DNA of 27,575 nt from a virus: positions 1 to 27,575 of IMG/VR virus record IMGVR_UViG_3300025120_000420. The stretch is one strand, 5' to 3'. The notes below the pieces were generated by a model, which worked only from the letters and a program-made list of their open reading frames with translations, was not told where the DNA came from and made no database searches. Of the stretch, positions 5,514 to 15,500 are shown in pieces. Position 1 is the first letter of the stretch. Each line of letters opens with the position of its first letter. The position numbers were made by a program, and so were the translations under genes.

Positions 5514-8026
5514 TATTGTATTCCTTTGTCTCTAAATTTAAGATATTTATCGTTGCTTCTCTCCACCTTTATAATTGTACCCGCTTGAGGCGTTTCTTTG
5601 GTAAAAGTGATCGTTGTTTGTTGAGTCGAGGTATTGTGAGAAAGTGTTATACCTAACTCATGATCAGCGGATCTCAGTGTGCCATCTGCAGTGAGATATG
5701 TTGGTTTAATATTGTTGTCAGCGGTGACTCCCTGCCCAACAAAAACAATGTTACTTCCTTCTTTGACAAGTATATCTTGCTCGTGTATCAGTTCGTCAAC
5801 AACGAAACTAGTTGAGGTTCCATCTGCAGTGAAAGTGTCCGTTGCCACCTTGCTGTTGCCTACAACATATCTGTCTATGTTGAATGCTATGTTCTTGTAA
5901 TTCAATATCTTATCCTCAATCCTTTTCTTGACCAATTCCGATTTTCCAGGCTTACAGTAACACACAGGTACAGCCTTCACATAGCCCAGTGGTGCTAGAT
6001 CACCCACCTGTGTTGTCTTCATCCATAACGGCAAGTAGTCGTATTCCTTATGTCCAAGGCTTTTCATCCTAAGCCTCATGTTGGCCACAGCATTTGGGAA
6101 CAGTGTTGTTACAAAATCTAAATCTGCAGATAATTGGTTTGCAAATCTTACTTTTGATCCTGATGCACTGAATGCCAGTCCACTTTGGTGGGTGAATTCA
6201 AACACCTCCATGTCTGCTGTTATGTCCACTGTGCTGACTGTTGGACCTAAAAGTGGTTTTCTCACAGAAGTTCCTATTGGTACATCTGCGCCGATGGCCA
6301 CACCATCTCCACCAACAAGATCGTCTACGATATCAAGATATACAATCTCATATTTTACAACACCGTCTTCTTTTGCAACAGCAGTCTTAAGATCTCCAAA
6401 GTACAAGGTCTTAGGGGCATGGTTCTTCTCCATCTGTTCTTGGAATGTTGTAAGTGTTTGTGCTTCTAGGCCTGCCATCAGCAACATGTCAGGCTTGACT
6501 TTCATACCAAAATTTTCGTCCTCGGATCTGAATATGTTATCCATGGAGTTGATGTTGGGATCCTGTGCCACATTGTAGAATATGTTTTGATCGATAAATG
6601 ATGTTGCATGTCCACGCATATTTCCGTACTCGACTTGTGTGTATGGAATATCTATGTTGATAGTGAATTCTTTGGACGTTCCCAAAGACTGGTATTGATC
6701 ACCAACGGTAGCAGTGAATGAGTACGCCCTTGTTGAATCAGTAAACTCGCTAGTGTCGATTGTACCTATCAAGTTTCCTTGCGTAGAAAGTGTTATGCCG
6801 GGTGGTAAAGATCCAGATGTTTTCTCATAACTTAAAACTCTGTTGTTCGATTCTGCCACTGCTTCTATCGAAAGTATACTAGGAATGCCTGCGGTCAATG
6901 TACCTATCACAGAAGGTGTGGTAAATGCGATTCCTAGGTCAATCTCGCCTATCACCTTCATGGTGAATGCTTGGTCAGTGAACACGTTCAATCCTGTTAC
7001 TATGAACCTGTTGGCTCTTACAGTGAAATTGTAAGTGACTTCAACTGCCGATTGCCTCGCAAGTTGACCGTACAGTTCTCCTGAGCTGATGTCTATGGCT
7101 ATGCCTGGTGGTAGGGATCCTGATTGTATAGAATATTCGAGGTCAGCCTGCAGTGGATCGAAGTCCTCCACATCTATCTTCACGACCAGGGCGTTATCGT
7201 GTCTGAATGTGCCAAGGTCTGAACCTGTCCTGAAGACAGGTCTCCTGTTTGCACTTAAATCCATGGTCAATGGTGTTCCGTCTATCTCTGTCTTGTCTAT
7301 CGTGATAGCAGTGTTTGAAACTCTCCAGAAGTCTGCTGAATATACGAAAATGCTGTTGTTCTGTTCGATAAAACTTGTTCCATCGGATACACGAACTATG
7401 AAGTCAAAATTTTTGCTGATACTTTTTGTGGTCACTGTCCTGTCGTATGTCCCGTCAAATTCGTCTTCGTCACCTGTTCCATCATATCCGCCACGCTTAC
7501 CAAATCTTTGATCGTCTGTCAGTTCGACTATTCCTGATATCAATCCTGATTTGCTCATCGTGACTCCTGGAGGCAACGACCCTGCTGTTATTTCATAAAC
7601 CAGTTTTTGTCCTGCTTCGGTGTCTTGGTCCGTGGCCTGTATCTGTAGCTCTACACTGGAACCGTCTATGACCCAGTAAAGTCCCACGCTGGTGCTGTCA
7701 TCTAGTAGTAGTTGTCCCGAGGCTGTTGTGAAAGTGGGAGTGTCCGCTCCCTGAACGTCTAAACTGAAAGTCCTGTCTGTGATAGCGGTACCGGCCGTGG
7801 CTCGCACGACGAAGGTGTAAAGAGTTCTTTTGGCAACCTCAGCCGGAGTACCTGTCAGTAAGCCATCTGTGGTGACCTGCATTCCTGCGGGTAGGCTCCC
7901 TGCTATCACGGAGTAAATGATGGCCGTTGAATCGCTGGTATTAGCCTCTAATTGAAGGCTAAATGCGATCTGCTCGTCTATAGTTGCAATTTTACCTGCT
8001 GTGGTTGTCCACACTGGTGTTGCCAT
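5513..8026 (-). CDS. large structural protein with four Ig-like (He_PIG-type) repeats
   Basis: An 837-aa protein. Four copies of the 'Y.I..GSLP(P/A)G......G.L.G' signature of putative Ig/cadherin-like domains occur at about residues 44, 150, 304 and 406; each domain spans roughly 90-130 residues. Residues ~460-700 form a different region, including FIDQNIFYNVAQDPNINSMD and a KYEIVYLDIVDDLVGGD strand. The last ~100 residues contain TFTADGTSTSFVVDE, similar to segments of marine phage virion proteins. Such Ig-domain proteins usually decorate the tail, baseplate or capsid and help adhesion. Shine-Dalgarno AAGGAG precedes the ATG at 8026, with GATAAATA further upstream. The exact virion position cannot be told from sequence. 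Confidence 0.8.
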   Translation of the reverse strand: MATPVWTTTAGKIATIDEQIAFSLQLEANTSDSTAIIYSVIAGSLPAGMQVTTDGLLTGTPAEVAKRTLYTFVVRATAGTAITDRTFSLDVQGADTPTFTTASGQLLLDDSTSVGLYWVIDGSSVELQIQATDQDTEAGQKLVYEITAGSLPPGVTMSKSGLISGIVELTDDQRFGKRGGYDGTGDEDEFDGTYDRTVTTKSISKNFDFIVRVSDGTSFIEQNNSIFVYSADFWRVSNTAITIDKTEIDGTPLTMDLSANRRPVFRTGSDLGTFRHDNALVVKIDVEDFDPLQADLEYSIQSGSLPPGIAIDISSGELYGQLARQSAVEVTYNFTVRANRFIVTGLNVFTDQAFTMKVIGEIDLGIAFTTPSVIGTLTAGIPSILSIEAVAESNNRVLSYEKTSGSLPPGITLSTQGNLIGTIDTSEFTDSTRAYSFTATVGDQYQSLGTSKEFTINIDIPYTQVEYGNMRGHATSFIDQNIFYNVAQDPNINSMDNIFRSEDENFGMKVKPDMLLMAGLEAQTLTTFQEQMEKNHAPKTLYFGDLKTAVAKEDGVVKYEIVYLDIVDDLVGGDGVAIGADVPIGTSVRKPLLGPTVSTVDITADMEVFEFTHQSGLAFSASGSKVRFANQLSADLDFVTTLFPNAVANMRLRMKSLGHKEYDYLPLWMKTTQVGDLAPLGYVKAVPVCYCKPGKSELVKKRIEDKILNYKNIAFNIDRYVVGNSKVATDTFTADGTSTSFVVDELIHEQDILVKEGSNIVFVGQGVTADNNIKPTYLTADGTLRSADHELGITLSHNTSTQQTTITFTKETPQAGTIIKVERSNDKYLKFRDKGIQ
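5544..5551 (-). promoter_or_regulatory. possible T4-late-like promoter box (GATAAATA)
   Basis: GATAAATA on the minus strand, 30 bases before the ATG at 5513, with an AAGGA Shine-Dalgarno sequence between. It matches the ATAAATA core of T4-like late promoters. It lies inside the last codons of the 837-aa gene (Asp-Lys-Tyr), so coding chance cannot be excluded. Confidence 0.35.
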
Positions 8027-8046
8027 TACTTTACTCCTTACAAGGA

Positions 8047-8054
8047 TATTTATC
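8047..8054 (-). promoter_or_regulatory. possible T4-late-like promoter box (GATAAATA)
   Basis: GATAAATA on the minus strand, 20 bases before the ATG at 8026, followed by an AAGGAG Shine-Dalgarno sequence. The TAA within it is also the stop of the 52-codon ORF just upstream. The same octamer precedes the gene starting at 5513. Confidence 0.45.
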
Positions 8055-8208
8055 GGCTATCGTTCTGCGTGCGAATCCAGTGTTCTAGGTGTTGTCGTAG
8101 ACTTTCCTTGTCAACTTTATCAGAAGCACGTCGTATGGCCTCCTCCAAGCGTATGATCTCGGTTTGTGCGTTCTTATGCCTGTTACGGTCGTGATAACGT
8201 TTCTTCAT
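8050..8208 (-). CDS. small charged protein (52 aa), hypothetical
   Basis: The largest gap in the structural block contains an intact ATG-to-TAA frame reading MKKRYHDRNRHKNAQTEIIR, then LEEAIRRASDKVDKESLRQH and LEHWIRTQNDSR. It is highly charged with Leu/Ile/Ala spacing, suggesting an amphipathic helix or short coiled coil. No clear Shine-Dalgarno sequence precedes the ATG at 8208, which weakens the case. In favour, the frame fills the gap between two large genes on the same strand, and its stop lies 23 bases before the next start. No family was recognised. It could be a small virion or chaperone-like peptide, or chance. Confidence 0.5.
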   Translation of the reverse strand: MKKRYHDRNRHKNAQTEIIRLEEAIRRASDKVDKESLRQHLEHWIRTQNDSR

Positions 8209-8240
8209 TAGTGTCGTTTTTGACAGTGTGGAAGTGTGTA

Positions 8241-9803
8241 TTATTCGCTTTCGATGTACTTGTTGCCTGTGAAGGACTCAAGATCACGAATCATTGCTTC
8301 CATGTTAATTCTGACAGTTTTTCCTGTCCTGCTGTTCCGTGAAAAATATTCCCATTCGCCGCTATCGTTGTGCGGTGAAATCTTTGTTTCGTTGTCTGCG
8401 GCATCAAGAACGAATACTTCACCTGTTCCTGAGTCATTTTTTACATATATGAAACCATGATCTGTGACTGCAGTCGGCTTAGACACTTCCGCCATTTTGA
8501 TTGCGGCGTTGAAGTCGAACACGCCTGTACCTTGAGTGTTGAAAACAAGGTCTGCGTTTGATGTATCACTTTCGATTGTGTTGGCTCTTGCAGTGGTTGC
8601 CTCCATTAGTGTGAAGTTGGCCTCTGCGGCGGTCAAGTTTGTGTTTGTACCACCGATAGTGACGTTCTGTCCATTTGCCGGAGTAATTGTAATACTACCC
8701 GATGTTGCAGATATAACGTTCCCGTCTAATCTCAAGTTGTCAACATTCAGTTGTCCAGTTGTTGTCTGTGTTCCTGCGTGTGTAATTGCACCGGTCAACA
8801 CAATAGCACCTGTGCCTGATGGATCGATGTTGACATCACCGTTGGTGTCTGTTGTGATCTTTCCTGATGCGTCGATGTTTAAGTCACCAACGTTAAAAGT
8901 TCCTGTTGTCAGTGATCCCGACACAGTCGTGTTACCGGTTGTGCTTACATCAGCAGTGTTCAAAGTTCCTACCACTGTTGCATTTGCCAGTACCTTCACT
9001 TGTCCTGTGCCACCACCATCTAATTCTAAATCTGCATTCGAGGCGTTGGCAATGATAGTGTTGTCGTTAAGTGTTATCCCATTGATTGCAACAGCACCAG
9101 TCATGGTCGCCGCGTTAATTGTAGGGTTGGTAAGAATTTTGTTTGTCAAAGTCTGAGAACCAGTCAATGTTGTCACTGTGGAGTCAATCGCTATGGAAAC
9201 TGTGTTACCAGAAGCACTCGTCGTGATGCCCGTATCTCCAGAGAACTGCATGACTTCTGAATCTAGATCAATCGATAAAGTTGTTGAGTCATCACAAGCG
9301 AAATCTAAATCCTGTGCTGTGACCTGTGCGTCAACGTAAGTCTTTATTGCGCCTTGTGTGGCCAACAAAGTTGCACTTGATCCCAATGCACCGTTGTCTA
9401 TTCCTGTGACTGTTGCACCCGTAGCCAGTGCTATGGATGTTCCCACAGCAAGTGTTCCACCTAAAGTGGTAGCACCAGAAATATTTGCTGTGCCATCCAC
9501 AACTAGACCTTCGTTGATGTTTATTAATGTTGAATCGTCCGAACTCAATGTTGTGCCATTGAACTTCATTGCACCAAGTTTTATATTTCCTGTTCCATTT
9601 GGTGTGATCGTTATGTCACCGTTGGTAACACCTGTCGTGATAGCGAAAGTGCTTACGTCCAGATTTGCATCAAGTGTGTTGATGTCATTGTCAGTACCGT
9701 AAAGTTCTACGAAGTTGTCATTGATCTTGTCAAATGCTGTTCTTAATGGATCACCTGTGCCGTCATTTGCACTTGATCCGATGTTGATTGGTTGTCTAGC
9801 CAT
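8241..9803 (-). CDS. tail-fibre-like structural protein (520 aa)
   Basis: The N-terminal module INIGSSANDGTGDPLRTAFD, then KINDNFVELY (residues 6-35), is shared with three neighbouring genes and is typical of marine T4-like phage fibre/structural proteins. Residues ~40-430 are low-complexity beta-rich sequence with repeated short units such as 'SNADL.LDGGGTG.V.V..N', 'GDVNIDPSGTGAI' and 'NGTGNIKLGA', consistent with a fibrous beta-solenoid or trimeric shaft. The C-terminus changes to FIYVKNDSGTGEVFVLDAAD, then HNDSGEWEYFSRNSRTGKTV and RINMEAMIRDLE, a helical cap. AAGGA Shine-Dalgarno and an AATAAATA box lie upstream of the ATG at 9803. Receptor binding or baseplate decoration is inferred. Confidence 0.8.
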   Translation of the reverse strand: MARQPINIGSSANDGTGDPLRTAFDKINDNFVELYGTDNDINTLDANLDVSTFAITTGVTNGDITITPNGTGNIKLGAMKFNGTTLSSDDSTLININEGLVVDGTANISGATTLGGTLAVGTSIALATGATVTGIDNGALGSSATLLATQGAIKTYVDAQVTAQDLDFACDDSTTLSIDLDSEVMQFSGDTGITTSASGNTVSIAIDSTVTTLTGSQTLTNKILTNPTINAATMTGAVAINGITLNDNTIIANASNADLELDGGGTGQVKVLANATVVGTLNTADVSTTGNTTVSGSLTTGTFNVGDLNIDASGKITTDTNGDVNIDPSGTGAIVLTGAITHAGTQTTTGQLNVDNLRLDGNVISATSGSITITPANGQNVTIGGTNTNLTAAEANFTLMEATTARANTIESDTSNADLVFNTQGTGVFDFNAAIKMAEVSKPTAVTDHGFIYVKNDSGTGEVFVLDAADNETKISPHNDSGEWEYFSRNSRTGKTVRINMEAMIRDLESFTGNKYIESE

Positions 9804-9830
9804 GTTATATTAATCCTTTGTTGTTAAGAA

Positions 9831-9838
9831 TATTTATT
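9831..9838 (-). promoter_or_regulatory. possible T4-late-like promoter box (AATAAATA)
   Basis: AATAAATA on the minus strand in the 62-base non-coding gap, 27 bases before the ATG at 9803, with AAGGA between. Unlike the box at 5544 it is truly intergenic, which strengthens it. Confidence 0.5.
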
Positions 9839-9865
9839 TAGAATTTTATAAACCTAATGTAATTA

Positions 9866-12508
9866 TTATAGGTCTATCAACACTCTTTGGAATTTGAATT
9901 GACAACTGTCATCAGAGATGTTTGTTGCCAACAGCCTTACATTACCGTCGTCAATGTCTGCTGTGAATGTGCATAGTGGCCCTGTGTGTGAAGTTGTAGA
10001 ACCAAACACAGTCAAGTAGGCCTCGATTGTGCTGTCAGCACTTGGTCCATGTATAAGGTTGGCCTCTACTATCTCAAATCTGCCATTTGTTGAATCTGTT
10101 ATTGAAAGGAAATACTTGGCACTCCTGTAAGTGCCTGATGCCCAACTGTCTACCAGTGATGTGGCCGAAGTTGCCACTGTGGCTGTGTTGTCTCCGATCT
10201 CTGAGTGATTCAGTGTTGATGGTGACGACAGCGTGATGAAACCCAGATTGCCCGAACCGTCCGTTTTTAATACTTGGCCCGATGATCCGTCGGTTAATGG
10301 GAAACCAAATCCGCTGATTATCACTCTGCCCGAGCCGTTTCCTGTCAACTCGAGGTTGGAGTTGGATGCATTTGTCGAGACAGTGTTGCCGTTTATGGTT
10401 ACTCCGTCTATGGTGAATGAATTGGTAGCGGTCACGCTGGTGAAAGATCCTGCCGCTGGTGTTGTTGCACCTATCACGGTGTTGTCTATTGTTCCACTGT
10501 TGATGTCTGCCTTTGCCATAACCACCTGGCCTGTGCCTGCAGGTGCAATCACAAGGTCTGAATTCGATACAGTTGTTCTGATCTCGTTGTCACTTATGTT
10601 GATGTTTGAGTCAACAGTCAAGTTCGCTATGATAACGTTTCCTGTTCCACCTGGAGTTAAATTAATATCTGCGTTAGAACTGGAACTGATGGTATTGTCA
10701 TTAAGTGTGAGGTTGTCGATTGTGATTCCACCGCCACCGAATGTTGTTGCACCGGTCACAGTAAGTGCTCCGAGAGTTGTCAGTCCACTGACGTTCAAGG
10801 TACCTGTTGTGGTCAAGTTTTCATTTCCAAAGTCTATTTCGCCGGAAGAATCAGTTATTGATCCTCCTCCTAGGACAAGGGTTCCAGCAGTCACGGTGCC
10901 TGTAGTTGATAAGTTTTCGTTTCCGAAACTGATGGCACCTGATGAATCGGTTATTGATCCATTCGCGAGTGTTAGGTTTCCTATCGTAGACCCGGTACCA
11001 CTGTTGATTGTACCTGTTGAGGTCAAGTTTTCATTGCCAAAACTTATTGAACCACTTGAATCAGTGATCGATCCACTCGCAAGTGTCACATTACCAACCA
11101 CAAGTGTACCTGTTGTGGACAAGTTTTCGTTTCCAAAACTTATTGCTCCACCTGAGTCCGTTATTGATCCATTTGCCAGTGTAAGGTTACCGATCGTAGA
11201 CCCGGTACCACTGTTGATAGTGCCCGTTGATGTTAGATTCTCATTGCCAAAACTTATGGCACCTGATGAATCTACTATGGAACCACTTGAAATTGTTACA
11301 TTGCCAACGTCTAGTGTACCTGTCGTGGTTAGATTTTCATTGCCAAAACTTATTGCTCCACTTGAGTCAGTTATTGATCCATTTCCCAGTGTAAGGTTAC
11401 CGATTGTTGATCCTGTGCCACTGTTGATTGTACCCGTTGATGTTAGGTTTTCATTGCCAAAACTTATTGCTCCACTTGAATCTACTATGGAACCACTTGA
11501 CAAGGTTACGTTACCAACCACCAGTTGACCTGTAGTGGACAAGTTCTCGTTTCCAAAACTAATTGCTCCACTTGAATCGGTTATTGATCCATTCGCGAGT
11601 GTCAGGTTACCGATTGTGGATCCTGTGGCACTGTTGATTGTGCCTGTTGATGTAAGATTTTCATTTCCAAAACTTATGGCACCTGATGAATCTACTATGG
11701 AACCACTAGAAAGTGTGACATTGCCAACCACCAGTTGACCTGTAGTGGACAAGTTCTCGTTTCCGAAACTAATTGCTCCACTTGAGTCAGTGATTGATCC
11801 ATTTGACAGTGTAAGATTGCCCAGTGTTGATCCTGTTGCCGCTGATATTGTGCCTGTTGTGGACAAGTTCTCATCATTGAAAGTTATGGCACCACTTGAA
11901 TCTGTTATCGATCCATTGGCCAGTGTTAGGTTGCCCAAGGTTGAACCTGTGGCCGCCGATATAGTTCCTGTGGTTGTTAGGTTCTCGTTGCCGAAAGTTA
12001 TGGCACCACTTGAATCTGTTATTGATCCGTTTGCCAGTGTAAGGTTACCGATCGTGGTTCCTGAACCTGCTGTGATGGCACCTAGGAATGTTGTTGTACC
12101 AGACACGTTTATCGATCCATCAACTATCAGTCCGTCGTTGATGTTAATTGTGGTTGAGTCTGTTGAACTCAGTGTTGTGCCTTTGATCTGAATGGCACCG
12201 AATACCACGTTCCCAGTGCCGGCCGGTTTGATGTTAATGTCCTCGTTTGATCTTGTGCCTTCGATGTTGTTGTCATTGATCCTGAAGGCTGGGAACAGCA
12301 CGCCACCTGTGCCAGCGGGTTGGAAAACTAGATCTTCATTGGATCTTGTTGCTGATATTTCATTGCCAACAAAGGATATATCACCAGCCGATAATGGTGA
12401 CAGATACAACTCTGTGAAATTTTCATTCACTTTGTTCATTGCGACTCGTAAATTATCGCCTGTTCCGTCGTTTGCGTTTGATCCTATGTTTAGTGTCTGC
12501 TGAGCCAT
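9866..12508 (-). CDS. repeat-rich tail-fibre-like protein (880 aa, 12 tandem repeats)
   Basis: N-terminal module LNIGSNANDGTGDNLRVAMN, then KVNENFTELY (6-35), two 'SNEDL.F.PAGTG.V.F' units (about 56-107) and a strand TININDGLIVDGSINVSGTT. Residues ~156-575 are 12 tandem copies of 'L.LANGSITDSSGAISFGNENL..TGT', mostly alternating 38- and 32-residue spacing. After two more 'SNADINLTPGGTG' units, the protein ends with one globular beta domain of about 100 residues (SWASGTYRSAKYFLSI to FKFQRVLIDL). This is the build of a phage fibre: attachment module, repetitive shaft, terminal receptor-binding or trimerisation head. It begins only two bases after the 1229-aa gene ends. The terminal head resembles each of the four heads of that paralogue. 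Confidence 0.82.
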   Translation of the reverse strand: MAQQTLNIGSNANDGTGDNLRVAMNKVNENFTELYLSPLSAGDISFVGNEISATRSNEDLVFQPAGTGGVLFPAFRINDNNIEGTRSNEDINIKPAGTGNVVFGAIQIKGTTLSSTDSTTININDGLIVDGSINVSGTTTFLGAITAGSGTTIGNLTLANGSITDSSGAITFGNENLTTTGTISAATGSTLGNLTLANGSITDSSGAITFNDENLSTTGTISAATGSTLGNLTLSNGSITDSSGAISFGNENLSTTGQLVVGNVTLSSGSIVDSSGAISFGNENLTSTGTINSATGSTIGNLTLANGSITDSSGAISFGNENLSTTGQLVVGNVTLSSGSIVDSSGAISFGNENLTSTGTINSGTGSTIGNLTLGNGSITDSSGAISFGNENLTTTGTLDVGNVTISSGSIVDSSGAISFGNENLTSTGTINSGTGSTIGNLTLANGSITDSGGAISFGNENLSTTGTLVVGNVTLASGSITDSSGSISFGNENLTSTGTINSGTGSTIGNLTLANGSITDSSGAISFGNENLSTTGTVTAGTLVLGGGSITDSSGEIDFGNENLTTTGTLNVSGLTTLGALTVTGATTFGGGGITIDNLTLNDNTISSSSNADINLTPGGTGNVIIANLTVDSNINISDNEIRTTVSNSDLVIAPAGTGQVVMAKADINSGTIDNTVIGATTPAAGSFTSVTATNSFTIDGVTINGNTVSTNASNSNLELTGNGSGRVIISGFGFPLTDGSSGQVLKTDGSGNLGFITLSSPSTLNHSEIGDNTATVATSATSLVDSWASGTYRSAKYFLSITDSTNGRFEIVEANLIHGPSADSTIEAYLTVFGSTTSHTGPLCTFTADIDDGNVRLLATNISDDSCQFKFQRVLIDL
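10784..12043 (-). repeat. 12 tandem coding repeats in the 880-aa protein
   Basis: Twelve in-frame copies of a 32- or 38-codon unit centred on NGSITDSSGAISFGNENL. Spacing is 38, 38, then mostly alternating 32/38, giving a superperiod near 70 codons (210 bases). DNA identity between units is high enough for recombination-based expansion. Boundaries are approximate. Confidence 0.85.
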
Positions 12509-12510
12509 CT

Positions 12511-15500
12511 TTAAACCTTAATTATCCTTCTTAAAACAACAATCTCATGGTCGTTTAAGTTACTTATCGTACCTCTCAGTCTTAAATTTCCACTGTCTAA
12601 GTCTCCTGAGACTGAGATCAAATTCACTTGGTTTCCTACGTTTCCATAAACAGATGTGAACACATTAGTACCGTCGTGCACCGATTGAACTTGAAAGGAT
12701 TCGAAGTTGTTGCCCACTGAGTCTGTGACCTGTACGAGGTAATATACGGCCCTGTATGCTGTTGCACTAATCGAATCCAGCGTTGCTACCGCTGTGGAAG
12801 TACCCGCACCTCTGGCCAAGTTTACCCTGTATGCATTTACTTTCGTAGAACCTCCCGATGTCGAAGTTGCCGACAGTGTTGTAGTGCTACCGGCGTGTCC
12901 GACTGATAATATGATCTGATCTGTGCCTTTAGTTGATGTAAGTCCGTATTGAGTCACGAATGCGTTGGTGCCATCACTGACTACAGCCGCCTCACAGATT
13001 GCTGAATGGCCTTCTGCGGCGTTGTGTGAAACTATCACGTAGTGTGCCGCTTGGTATGTGCCAGTGCTGAAAGTGTCCAGAGTAGTTGTTGAACTTGAAA
13101 CTGTGACATTTCCTATTACGTTGATGTTTGTCGAACTCCTGTCTGCTTCGTTGTCAGCCAATCTGATCCTGTATGCGTGTACTCTCAGATTTGTTTCCAG
13201 TCCTGCCGCTTTAAGTTCAACGTTTGAACCATTTATCGCCGCGGTCAATGTAATTAGATCGTTGTTTCCTGTGTTCACAATGTTGTATGTGGAGACAAAG
13301 GCATCAGTGCCATTGTGCACCAAGGTTGCCTCGCAGTTCATTAGTTCTGTCTTTGATGCGTTGTTCACGGAGATGTAATACTTGGCACCTCTGAATGATG
13401 CGTGTGCCCACGAGTCTATGACTTCGCTGGCACTGTCCACGTCTGTGTTTATCACGACAGCCGCTTCATCCTCGCCTGAATATCCTGTTGAGTCGTCATC
13501 TCCCAGGCCTATCCTGTAGTAGGAAACACTGTTCTCGGGTGAACTACCTGTGCCTAGCAATCTCACAAGGCCAGCGTTTATGTCCACTGTGGTTGTGACA
13601 TGATTGTTTGTTCCTGTCCTTGCATTTATGGTGCTTGTGATAAAAACATTTGAGTTGTTGTGCACCACGGAGTGTTTGGTGACTTCGAACTCATCGCTGG
13701 CATCGTCCCTGTTGACTGCCAAATAAAATGCACTGTCATATTGTGAGGTAAGAAAATTATCCTGGACCGCTACGCTTGATTCTATTCTGTCGTGTCCACC
13801 TGCCGCTGTCACATGATCTATGTCGGTCCGATTAGCGAATGAAATTGTTGTTCTACCATCTTGCACGTCTGTGTCTGTGACCACGAATGACGGTGGAGCG
13901 ACTGTGGACAACACTTTATTTGCGTCCGTCTTGATCTGGCGTCCCGCCACCATGCTGTTGGGAAACGTGAAACCGTTTATGAGAACATTGCCTGAACCAC
14001 TTGGTAGGAACAATAGGTTTCCACCTGTGTCCGTTGACTTAATCTTGTTGTCCGTGATGTTTACATTGCCTGCGTTGATGTTTGGTACAGTGAAGGAGAC
14101 TGTTGTGAAGTCTCCCGCCGCGGGTGTTGTGCCACCTATCACTGTGTTATCCACGGTTCCTTGATTCATGTCTATTTTTGAAATCTGTACAGATCCTGTA
14201 CCGTTGCCCGATAATACAAAATCGTCATTGGACTTGGTGACCTTGATCACGTTGTCGGTCAGGTTGATGCTTGAATCTATTGTCAAGTTAGAAACATTAA
14301 CAACACCGGTCCCCCCAGGCGAAAGATTCAAGTCTGCATTTGAACTGGTTGAAATAATGTTGTCATTGAAAGTGAGATTGTCTATCGTTGTAGAGCCAGC
14401 GAAAGATGTTGCTCCTGACACTGTTGTCAAACTGCCAAGCGTTGACAGTCCACTGACATCCAATGTCCCTGTTGTGGTCAGGTTGTCATTGCCAAAACTT
14501 ATTGCACCTGTTGTGTCAGTGATGGCGCCACTGCCCGCAGTCATTGTGCTACCGATGGCCATGCTTGAGGCCGACGTTGTAAGATTCTCATTGCCAAAAC
14601 TTATGGCTCCTGATGAATCTGTTATTGATCCATTGGCCAGCGTTAGGTTACCTATCGTGGATCCTGATCCTCTTGCAATGGTACCTGTCGTGGTTACGTT
14701 CTCATTGCCAAAAGTGATAGCACCTGTGGAATCTGTTATGGATCCATTAGCCACAGTCAGTGTGCTGTTGATCGCAATAGATGTTGAACTAGTTGTCAGA
14801 TTTTCATTACCAAAACTGATTGCTCCACTGGAGTCTGTTATTGATCCATTGGCAAGTGTTAGGTTTCCTATGGTAGACCCAGTTGCTCTTGCAATGGTGC
14901 CTGATGTGGTTACGTTCTCATTCCCAAAACTGATTGCTCCACTGGAGTCTGTTATTGATCCATTGGCCACAGTAAGTGTGCCAATCTGAGATGACGTTGC
15001 TGTCGTTGTTAAGTTCTCATTGCCAAAACTTATGGCTCCTGATGAATCTGTTATTGATCCATTGGCCAGCGTCAAATTACCTATTGTGGAACCTGTTGCC
15101 CTGCTGATTGTACCTGTCGTAGTTACGTTCTCATCGCCGAAAGTGATAGCACCTGTGGAATCAGTTATGGATCCATTGCCCACAGTCAGTGTGCTGTTGA
15201 TGGCAATTGATGTTGCAGTGGTTGTTAAGTTCTCATTGCCAAAACTTATGGCGCCTGAAGAATCTGTTATTGATCCATTGCCCAATGTCAGGTTACCTAT
15301 AGTAGAACCTGTTCCTCTGGCTATTGTACCTGTCGTGGTTACGTTCTCATTCCCAAAACTGATTGCTCCACTGGAGTCAGTTATGGATCCATTGGCTACA
15401 GTAAGTGTGCTGTTGATCGCAAATGAAGTTCCTGTTGTTGATAGATTCTCATTACTGAAACTGATGGCACCCGATGAATCTGTTATGGAACCGTCTGCAA

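Noticed and set aside
10233-12191. Long plus-strand open frames opposite the repeat fibre gene
   Set aside because: They mirror the 12 coding repeats (PKLIAPLESVIDP-type antisense peptides). The minus-strand frame is much longer and has the known fibre module, start and Shine-Dalgarno sequence.
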